Shown: piece after piece, positions 57,725-64,000 of the stretch | How positions within the stretch are numbered: position 1 is the stretch's first letter | How the letters are laid out: every line of letters starts with the position of its first letter | NCBI GenBank assembly: GCA_028713555.1 | Contig: JAQTOA010000007.1 | Span: forward strand, 100,032-164,031 | Direction: 5' to 3' | DNA from: Sterolibacterium sp. | GTDB taxonomy: Bacteria; Pseudomonadota; Gammaproteobacteria; Burkholderiales; Rhodocyclaceae | Length of the DNA: 64,000 bases | Position numbers and translations under genes: made by a program | The notes under the pieces: generated by a model | The model's input: only the letters and a program-made list of their open reading frames with translations | Told to the model about the DNA's origin: nothing | Databases searched by the model: none

Positions 57725-58594
57725 ATGAGCCTGACAATTCCACAACCCCGGCAAACTCGACCACTCGATAGCAGCGATCATGGTCGCGACAGCTCCGGCA
57801 TGACTTATGTCTATCCAGTGGTTTCGCGCCGTGCTGGCGGCGTATCTGTCGGGATCAACCTGAATCCCAACAATGCCTGCAACTGGCGTTGCATCTATTG
57901 CCAGGTGCCCAATCTGACACGTGGAGGGGCGCCATCCATTGACTTGGCCTTGTTGGAAATCGAGCTGAGAACCATGTTGAGGGAATTGCTGCATGGCGAA
58001 TTCATGAGCCTGCGCGTGCCAGAAGATTCAAGGCGTATCGAAGATATCGCATTTTCAGGAAACGGCGAGCCAACCAGTTCGCGCGATTTTCTTCCGGCGA
58101 TAGATGTTGTCACACGGCTTATGGATGAATTCAATCTGCTGGGCCGGATCAAACTGCGTCTGATCACAAATGGCAGCCTGATCGGCAAGCCGGCAGTGCG
58201 TCAAGGCATCGTCCGGCTGAGTCAAGCCAACGGCGAGGTCTGGTTCAAATTGGATGCCGGTACAAGGAAGAGGATTGCACTGGTCAACGGTGCAGATATT
58301 GAGCCTGCGAGCGTCATCAGACGATTGAATGATTGCAGTTCAATATGTGCAACCTGGGGGCAGACTTGCTGTTTTGCGCTCGACGGTTTTGCTCCGAGCG
58401 AAATGGAAATAGCCAGCTGGCTGGATGTGCTGGGAAAGGTCAAAGAAAGCCTGGAAGGGGTACATTTATATGGCTTGGCGCGTCACTCAATGCAAGCCGA
58501 AGCACCGCGCCTGGCATGCTTGCCGCAAGCCTGGCTAGAAAAGCTGGCGGACCGAGTGCGTCAATTGGGACTGTCGGTGCGAATCAGCCCCTAA
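57725..58594 (+). CDS. Radical SAM protein
   Basis: 289 residues. The Fe-S motif is CNWRCIYCQ (C-x3-C-x2-C). The glycine-rich GGVSVGINLNPNNA precedes it and SGNGEPTSSRDF and LRLITNGSLI follow, as in radical SAM barrels. WFKLDAGTRKRI is a further conserved strand. Substrate unknown. Divergent from queD. Confidence 0.85.
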   Translation: MSLTIPQPRQTRPLDSSDHGRDSSGMTYVYPVVSRRAGGVSVGINLNPNNACNWRCIYCQVPNLTRGGAPSIDLALLEIELRTMLRELLHGEFMSLRVPEDSRRIEDIAFSGNGEPTSSRDFLPAIDVVTRLMDEFNLLGRIKLRLITNGSLIGKPAVRQGIVRLSQANGEVWFKLDAGTRKRIALVNGADIEPASVIRRLNDCSSICATWGQTCCFALDGFAPSEMEIASWLDVLGKVKESLEGVHLYGLARHSMQAEAPRLACLPQAWLEKLADRVRQLGLSVRISP

Positions 58595-58598
58595 ACAA

Positions 58599-58892
58599 TC
58601 ACGCTTTTTTTGATTTGGCGCGAGCTAATTTCTTTAGCGACTTGAGCTTTTCGGGTTCGTGTGCTTTCAGATATTCGATAACTTCAAAGTCATCGCGCTT
58701 GACTTTGGCAATATCGATATTCTCGACATGCACCAGGCGCAGCAACTGTTGTACCGGGCGTGGCATATTGCGTCCGCTTTCATAGCGTGAACCACCACTC
58801 TGGGTGACGCCGAGCTTTGACCAGAATTGCTGCTGATTTATGCCCATCTTGCGGCGGATTTCGCGCGCATCAATCTTTTCCGCGTTCTTCAT
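58599..58892 (-). CDS. XRE-family regulator (SGGSRYESGRN type), copy 1
   Basis: 97 residues. Helix-turn-helix: REIRRKMGINQQQFWSKLGV, then TQSGGSRYESGRNMPRP. A helical, Lys-rich C-terminus follows. A close relative is at 63352. The palindrome at 58971-58987 lies upstream and may be its operator. Confidence 0.82.
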   Translation of the reverse strand: MKNAEKIDAREIRRKMGINQQQFWSKLGVTQSGGSRYESGRNMPRPVQQLLRLVHVENIDIAKVKRDDFEVIEYLKAHEPEKLKSLKKLARAKSKKA

Positions 58893-58970
58893 GGGATCCT
58901 CCTCTAAAGGGTATATGCAACATTAAATCACAACAGCTTGTACAGAATAGTCAATACCAATAGCAGATCG

Positions 58971-58987
58971 AGTATAGCTATTATACT
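58971..58987. repeat. Palindrome in the gap before lysC
   Basis: AGTATA-GCTAT-TATACT, perfect 6-bp arms. It lies in the 216-bp gap between the XRE gene and lysC and could be an operator for either. Confidence 0.5.
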
Positions 58988-59108
58988 AACAACATACAAT
59001 GCAAAATTTCCGCTGCAGCCGTGGCCTGTGCGTGGCGGTCCTTGGCGGGCAAACTATCATGCGCCGAAATCGGTTACAATTTTATTTTTCAAATCGGCTA
59101 GACGGAAT

Positions 59109-60347
59109 ATGGCACTCATAGTTCAAAAATACGGCGGCACTTCGGTCGCCAACCCAGAGCGTATCAAGAATGTCGCCCAGCGCGTGGCCAGTTGGAAACG
59201 CCGGGGGCATCAACTCGTGGTGGTGGTCTCGGCGATGAGCGGTGAAACTAACCGCTTGATTGGGCTTGCCAAGGAGATTCAAGCCTCGCCTGATCCGCGC
59301 GAACTTGATGTAATGGTCTCAACCGGCGAGCAGGTCACGATCGGATTGCTGGCGATGGCGTTGAAAGAGATTGGCCTCAAGGCCAGAAGCTATACCGGCA
59401 ACCAGGTAAGGATCCTTACTGATGATGCCTACACCAAGGCGCGCATCCTCAGTATCGATGACCAGGCAATGCGTGCCGACCTTGATGACGATACCATTGT
59501 CATTGTTGCCGGTTTCCAGGGGGTTGACGCCAAAGGAAATATCACCACGCTCGGCCGTGGTGGATCGGATACCACCGGCGTGGCATTGGCGGCGGCGCTC
59601 AAGGCGGACGAATGCCAGATCTATACCGACGTCGATGGGGTATATACCACCGACCCGCGCATCGTTCCCGAAGCGCGCAGGCTGAACGCCATCACCTTTG
59701 AGGAAATGCTCGAGATGGCTAGTCTTGGCTCCAAGGTATTGCAAATTCGCTCGGTGGAGTTCGCCGGCAAGTACAAGGTTAAATTGCGCGTGCTATCGAG
59801 TCTTGAGGAACTGGGCAAGGAAGGCCCCGGTACGCTGATTACTTTCGAGGATGACAAAAACATGGAACAACCGATTATTTCCGGCATTGCTTTTAACCGT
59901 GACGAAGCCAAGCTGACCGTTCTTGGCGTCCCCGATCGGCCAGGGATAGCCTATCAGATACTTGGTGAAATTGCCGAAGCCAATATTGACGTCGATATGA
60001 TTATCCAGAACATCGGGCACGATGGTAGCACGGACTTTTCCTTTACCGTGAACCGCGGCGAATATCCCAAGGCGCTAGCCATTCTCGAAAATGCCAAAGC
60101 CAAAATTGGTGCGCGAGACATTACCGGCGACAACAAAATCTGCAAGGTATCCGCGGTGGGCATGGGGATGCGTTCGCACCCCGGCATTGCCAGCAAGATG
60201 TTTCGTGCTTTGGCCGAAGAGGGCATCAACATTAAGATGATCTCGACGTCCGAAATCAAGATTTCGGTGGTTGTCGACGAAAAATATCTTGAACTCGCGG
60301 TGAGGGCATTGCACAAGGTGTTTGATTTGGATCAGGCAGCAGCTTGA
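59109..60347 (+). CDS. lysC: Aspartokinase
   Basis: 412 residues from ATG 59109 (MALIVQKYGGTSVANPERI). KYGGTSV, GRGGSDTTGVALAAAL and VDGVYTTDPRIV are kinase motifs. Two ACT domains at the C-terminus (LTVLGVPDRPGIAYQIL and KVSAVGMGMRSHPGIAS) provide lysine/threonine feedback. First step of Lys, Thr, Met and diaminopimelate synthesis. Confidence 0.96.
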   Translation: MALIVQKYGGTSVANPERIKNVAQRVASWKRRGHQLVVVVSAMSGETNRLIGLAKEIQASPDPRELDVMVSTGEQVTIGLLAMALKEIGLKARSYTGNQVRILTDDAYTKARILSIDDQAMRADLDDDTIVIVAGFQGVDAKGNITTLGRGGSDTTGVALAAALKADECQIYTDVDGVYTTDPRIVPEARRLNAITFEEMLEMASLGSKVLQIRSVEFAGKYKVKLRVLSSLEELGKEGPGTLITFEDDKNMEQPIISGIAFNRDEAKLTVLGVPDRPGIAYQILGEIAEANIDVDMIIQNIGHDGSTDFSFTVNRGEYPKALAILENAKAKIGARDITGDNKICKVSAVGMGMRSHPGIASKMFRALAEEGINIKMISTSEIKISVVVDEKYLELAVRALHKVFDLDQAAA

Positions 60348-60389
60348 GTTTGACCTTTGGAACGTGAAGCGAGTATGATCGCGCCCTTC

Positions 60390-60482
60390 GGAGACGTGGC
60401 CGAGTGGTCGAAGGCACTCCCCTGCTAAGGGAGCATCCGGTCAAAAACTGGATCCAGGGTTCGAATCCCTGCGTCTCCGCCA
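60390..60482 (+). tRNA. tRNA-Ser(GCU)
   Basis: 93 nt with CCA. Acceptor GGAGACG/CGTCTCC, anticodon arm CTCCC-CTGCTAA-GGGAG gives GCT, long variable arm, T arm AGGGTTCGAATCCCT. Downstream of lysC. Confidence 0.96.
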
Positions 60483-60494
60483 ATGATGTACTTG

Positions 60495-60527
60495 AAACCC
60501 GCACTGCCAAAGGCTTTGCGGGTTTTT
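60495..60527 (+). terminator. Terminator after tRNA-Ser(GCU)
   Basis: AAACCCGC and GCGGGTTTTT form a stem around ACTGCCAAAGGCTTT, followed by T's. Confidence 0.8.
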
Positions 60528-61090
60528 AGTTTCTAACGGCCTTACCGTCGGTCTTACCCGCTGCAACGAGTTATGTCACTTTGCTGGTGCCTCATCCCAA
60601 TGGTTTGCTGTTAAGAATCGAATGGGATCATGTCACCAAGCACCGCCCCTTTGCGGTTCTCAAACTGAGAACACCCAGGCGGCATCGCCTGATTCCCGGA
60701 CTGACCAGCCCTGCTGCCGGAGACCATCACGCAACTGTCGTGACGTACTGGCATCAGCATCCAGCCCCTCAGGAACACACTCCGTGTGCTGATGCCACTG
60801 TAGCACTTGGCTTCGCACCGACCTATACTGGGTAGGAAAACATGTCCGGAGTGATCGCAAAACAGTGTGTGTCGCAGACGAGGAAGCGATCGTCGGTAAG
60901 TTGCTGGATTAGGCGCGGGCTTTTGTCTTGATCGGTTCCATCGGTATGCCGATTGCGCACATCACTCTCAAGCTGCTTTTTAGAAGGGTTTGGGGAAAGC
61001 GTGAGGCCGAGAAGGGCGCGGAATCGACACAAGCCGGCAGTTAAATTTGCCCCGTGGATCGCTGCTCCGATGACAACGTTTCAATATAGC
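60528..61090. other. About 560 bp with no recognisable gene
   Basis: Short open frames occur on both strands, the longest about 84 codons, but none has a ribosome site, a known motif or consistent codon use. It may hold decayed coding sequence. I see no transposon ends. Confidence 0.5.
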
Positions 61091-61101
61091 AGGAGTTGGC
61101 C

Positions 61102-61728
61102 ATGGAAAAGCTCTACATCAATCCGCTCCCGATCAGGATCTGGCACTGGACCAATGCCTTCGGTTTCATCTTGTTGATCGCCACAGGCCTGCAAATCAGG
61201 TATCTCGACCTGATTCATCTGGTGTCATTCAAGACAGCGGTGGTCGTTCACAACTGGGTTGGCTTTGTACTGGTCGCCGATTTCTTGCTGTGGTTGGGAT
61301 TTTATCTATTTACCGGCAAGATCAAGGTCTATTACCCCGAACTTAGCCCGACCAAGTATCTTCGGCAGTTGCAATACTATGGATACGGTATCCTCAGGGG
61401 CGACCCCGATCCGCATCATGTGAGCATCAATCACAAATTCAATCCCCTGCAGGGCATGACCTATCTAATCGTCATGGTACTCATGGTACCTGTGCAGTTC
61501 TTCACTGGCCTGCTGCTTTGGGATGTCTCGCACTTTTCATCCATGGTGGAAATGTTTGGCGGCGTGCGCGTCGTAGATTCGGTACATGTCATCTGTTTCT
61601 TCTTTTTCTCGGGATTTATCTTCATACATCCCTACTTGTCCAGCCTCAGCGATACGCCCTGGGTGCATTACAAGGCAATGATCACCGGCTACGAAGAAGT
61701 CGAAGACGAGCAGGGACAGGGCGGTTGA
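61102..61728 (+). CDS. Membrane cytochrome b (cytochrome b561/hydrogenase-type)
   Basis: 208 residues from ATG 61102, with AGGAG seven bases upstream. Four membrane helices. Heme-ligand histidines appear in RIWHWTNAFG, VVHNWVGF, SVHVICFF and IFIHPYL. DPDPHHVSINHKFNPLQG is the loop typical of the family that passes quinol electrons to periplasmic reductases. The partner enzyme is not in the window; it could serve thiosulfate, formate or hydrogen metabolism. Confidence 0.88.
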   Translation: MEKLYINPLPIRIWHWTNAFGFILLIATGLQIRYLDLIHLVSFKTAVVVHNWVGFVLVADFLLWLGFYLFTGKIKVYYPELSPTKYLRQLQYYGYGILRGDPDPHHVSINHKFNPLQGMTYLIVMVLMVPVQFFTGLLLWDVSHFSSMVEMFGGVRVVDSVHVICFFFFSGFIFIHPYLSSLSDTPWVHYKAMITGYEEVEDEQGQGG

Positions 61729-62066
61729 AATTATGAGGCGAATATTGGCATAGCAGAGTCCTGATATGTATTGACCTGTCAAATTTTCCAAGAAGCATGT
61801 TTCAAATCATCGTGCAGTGTATGGGTAGCGGAGCCTATGGCTGGCGTAAACGCTACTCCGTTGGGCCGTTTAGGCGTGACCGCGATCTCGATCTGTTTCT
61901 TACCATGTCGTCGGAGGTCCCAGCCGAAATTGTCAACTTCGTCGAAGCCATGCTCTGCGAGTTCAACGGACCTCTGCTTCCCTGGCTTTGCCAATTCTTC
62001 TATTTCCGTTTGCCACAGGGCCTGAATTGCTGTTGCTCATGTCTTGCATGAGCAAGCCTCGTCAGG
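61729..62066. other. About 340 bp with no supported gene
   Basis: Several short overlapping frames on both strands (70-85 codons), none with a recognisable motif. It may be decayed coding sequence. Confidence 0.5.
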
Positions 62067-62825
62067 ATGAAGGGGATAATGCTGAAACGCCACAGCGCTG
62101 ACATCGACATGAAAACCTACCAGACTATCCCCATCGAAGAATGCAACGATCCTCTAGTCGACATTCCAGCCGAGCCCTTTTCCTTCACGCAGCCCCATCC
62201 CTATGTTGTGCTTGAGGCACCCTATGGAGAGGCATCACCGTGGATGCTTAGGCAGTGTGTCCTTGACGCGCTGTTGCAGGCTCACGATGAACTTAACGTT
62301 CGCAGGCCAGGCTGGAGACTAAAACTATTTGACGCCTATCGGCCGGTTCCGGTACAGGCATTCATGGTTTGGCGGGAGTTTCGCCTTCAGGCTGAGCGCG
62401 CAGGACGGTCTCTGGCTTCCTATCGCGACCTAAGTGAGTTGATGGGGCATGATCCCGACTTGTATGGGGTATTGGCAAGCAGGGTGTTCGAATTCTGGGG
62501 TGTGCCGAGCGATGATCTGCGTACTCCGCCACCGCACAGTACGGGTGCGGCTGTCGATTTGACGCTTCAGAACGCATTAGGACAGGAGATCGAGATGGGC
62601 AGCCCGATTGACGAGACGACCGAGCGTTCCTATCCTGACTACTACGCTAACGCTACTTCGCCGTTAATGCTTGCTGCTCACGAGAACCGGGTACTTCTCA
62701 ACAAGGTGATGGCCTCGGCCGGATTCTGCCGCCATGGTAATGAGTGGTGGCACTTTTCGCTGGGCGACCAGATGTGGGCATGGGCGCGGAGAAAATCTGT
62801 AGCAATCTATGGTCGAGTACGGTGA
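62067..62825 (+). CDS. D-alanyl-D-alanine dipeptidase (VanX/DdpX family)
   Basis: 252 residues. Zinc-site motifs HSTGAAVDL (S-x-H-x3-G-x-A-x-D type) and EWWHFS; LFDAYRPVPVQA is also conserved. Hydrolyses D-Ala-D-Ala, usually to recycle peptidoglycan peptides. In-frame ATGs at 62079 and 62109 are alternatives; 62079 follows AAGGGG closely. No van regulatory genes near, so resistance is not implied. Confidence 0.87.
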   Translation: MKGIMLKRHSADIDMKTYQTIPIEECNDPLVDIPAEPFSFTQPHPYVVLEAPYGEASPWMLRQCVLDALLQAHDELNVRRPGWRLKLFDAYRPVPVQAFMVWREFRLQAERAGRSLASYRDLSELMGHDPDLYGVLASRVFEFWGVPSDDLRTPPPHSTGAAVDLTLQNALGQEIEMGSPIDETTERSYPDYYANATSPLMLAAHENRVLLNKVMASAGFCRHGNEWWHFSLGDQMWAWARRKSVAIYGRVR

Positions 62826-62835
62826 GGGTGGCTGG

Positions 62836-63123
62836 CTATCGTTGCTTCCCCCAAGTGACGTGAAAATCCTGAAAATTCTTGAGCGGACCCTCTGTCACGT
62901 CTACCCGCTCGACTCTCGCCAACATCGGGCCTTCGTGACACCAGCGAACTAGCAGCGCCAAATCGTCTTCCTTCCCCTCTGCTTCAATATAGACCGTGTC
63001 GTCCGGTTCGTTGCACACGAACCCGGTGAGTCCAATAGATTCCGCCTTATCCTGGGTATAGGCCCGAAACGACACTCCCTGCACCACGCCAAACACGTGG
63101 ACATTTAGATGCTTGAGAGTCAT
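62836..63123 (-). CDS. Acylphosphatase
   Basis: 95 residues. VFGVVQGVSFRAYTQDKAE holds the phosphate loop and Arg, and GLTGFVCNEPDDTVYIEAEG the second conserved part, where the usual catalytic Asn is in FVCNEPDD. Hydrolyses acyl phosphates. Confidence 0.9.
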   Translation of the reverse strand: MTLKHLNVHVFGVVQGVSFRAYTQDKAESIGLTGFVCNEPDDTVYIEAEGKEDDLALLVRWCHEGPMLARVERVDVTEGPLKNFQDFHVTWGKQR

Positions 63124-63351
63124 AGACCATCTCCTGAGGTAACGTGAAACTGGCGGTGCTAGGCTATATGTAAAACACGGGAACCGGCCGATCAATGTTA
63201 CCTGCAATGCGGTACAACCGGCAATGACTGCAGCCGCCATGCCAATTGGCTTATGGCCGTTGCAAGCTTTTGAGACAACTTAAATTGACGCATTCACTAT
63301 AATGACAAATTGCAGGACTCGGAATAAACCTATTCAGGAGTGATACTGATC

Positions 63352-63579
63352 ATGACAACGAAGTCGAAGCTCAAACCCCTCCCCAAAGACCTTGCTGAAT
63401 TCCGCAACAAGCTTGGTCTCAACCAAAGAGACTTCTGGTCTCGCTATGGCGTCACGCAATCAGGTGGCTCTCGCTATGAATCTGGAAGAAACATGCCGGA
63501 ACCATTGAGGATTCTGGTACGGCTGCATATAAGCGGTGTAATTTCAGATGAGGTTCTTAAGGCAGCGAAACTGAAGTAA
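63352..63579 (+). CDS. XRE-family regulator (SGGSRYESGRN type), copy 2
   Basis: 75 residues from ATG 63352, with AGGAG 11 bases upstream. EFRNKLGLNQRDFWSRYGV then TQSGGSRYESGRNMPEP is nearly the same as in the regulator at 58599. The C-terminus is shorter. It may regulate itself or a neighbour. Confidence 0.82.
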   Translation: MTTKSKLKPLPKDLAEFRNKLGLNQRDFWSRYGVTQSGGSRYESGRNMPEPLRILVRLHISGVISDEVLKAAKLK

Positions 63580-63857
63580 CTTGCGTTACTTCAGTCGTTG
63601 GCGACTGGAGGCAGCCAACTACCTCGAGGGACTGGTGCGGCTTACCGACCGTGCTTGAAGCCTGTCAGGCTGCCGGTATTCACCTAACCAGTTATCTAAC
63701 TGGGCCGGGAAGCTTCATGCCCTGGGCATGGTGTGCAGATGGTTCTGCCGCAATACGTTAGACGCCCGAAAGACAGGGAACCCCCGCTCTTCGCTTACAG
63801 CGAACTTCAGGTTAAACAGGCTCACTCCGCCGAGTGTTCCCTGAAGGGCGCAGTCGC

Positions 63858-64000
63858 CTATTTCACTGGGATTGGTGTGGCTGTTGTTGTTGGAAACGCG
63901 AGGGCTTTGGTCAGGAGGTAGGCGGCCTGGGCGTAGGAAGTGGGGCACAAGGCGAAGCATTCCTGGCAATCCCAGCATTCTTTTCTGGCGACTTCGGGAA
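63858..64000 (-). CDS. Partial 4Fe-4S ferredoxin-like protein (C-terminus only)
   Basis: The frame enters from the right edge and ends at TAG 63858-63860. It shows KECWDCQECFALCPTSYA, i.e. C-x2-C-x2-C-x3-C-P, one [4Fe-4S] site, then a short tail ending TPIPVK. The rest of the protein lies outside the window. Confidence 0.7.
   Translation of the reverse strand, partial: PEVARKECWDCQECFALCPTSYAQAAYLLTKALAFPTTTATPIPVK

Noticed and set aside
60528..61090. Insertion sequence or transposase remnant
   Set aside because: No inverted ends, no target repeat and no recognisable transposase residues.

Overview
The window is bacterial chromosome from a GC-rich Gram-negative bacterium. The most likely source is a betaproteobacterium of the Rhodocyclales or a close relative. 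This is inferred from gene content: tRNA-Asp next to ppiD, lysC next to tRNA-Ser(GCU), DbpA next to a RIO kinase, and a PAS chemoreceptor. No 16S gene is present, so the taxon is unproven. About 42 kb in the middle is an apparently intact prophage.

Left host flank (1-10960): an exported protein cut by the window edge, a PAS-type chemoreceptor, a GspE/PilB-type ATPase, tRNA-Asp, ppiD, two tandem small exported proteins with paired cysteines, a RIO-like kinase overlapping dbpA, a YchJ-type SEC-C protein and a DUF5718 protein.

Prophage (10961-52776): a temperate short-tailed phage whose head module resembles Bordetella phage BPP-1 (Bbp16-like cement protein, Bbp17-like capsid protein, Bbp19 family, staple protein). 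It carries no retroelement. The late genes run leftward: lysis, tail fibre, a 2181-residue polyvalent protein, a lytic transglycosylase, tail tubes, head, portal, terminase. At 40.4-41.2 kb lies a two-promoter switch in which the same 14-bp palindrome, TAACCG-NN-CGGTTA, sits in the spacer of each promoter. Leftward from the switch are a Cro-like protein, a nuclease, a methyltransferase and a primase-helicase. Rightward are a small repressor-like protein, then a replication and recombination operon (DUF2800 nuclease, DUF2815 ssDNA-binding protein, PolA, VRR-NUC, dCMP deaminase, a two-domain DnaN-like clamp, SNF2 helicase), and finally the integrase.

The attachment site is unusual. The phage split a host tRNA-Ser(UGA) in its 7-nt anticodon loop. 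The 3' half lies at 10912-10967 and the 5' half at 52770-52808, and joined they make a perfectly paired tRNA. The phage brought a complete tRNA-Ser(UGA) of different sequence (52573-52662). A second 5' half, from a third tRNA-Ser(UGA) and cut at the same loop, lies at 52828-52866, which suggests an earlier round of the same process.

Three further signals stand out. Six phage proteins, five of them terminase or DNA-transaction proteins, end in the same C-terminal D-L-V using different codons. A phage promoter-like motif, TGCACG-N17-CATA-like, heads five late transcription blocks. A 27-nt repeat array shows no synonymous change.

Right host flank (52777-64000): a nickel/cobalt ECF transporter (nikMN, nikQ, nikO) with convergent nikR, an enoyl-CoA hydratase, queD, a radical SAM protein, two XRE-type regulators of one family, lysC, tRNA-Ser(GCU), a cytochrome b, a VanX-type dipeptidase, an acylphosphatase and the end of a 4Fe-4S protein.
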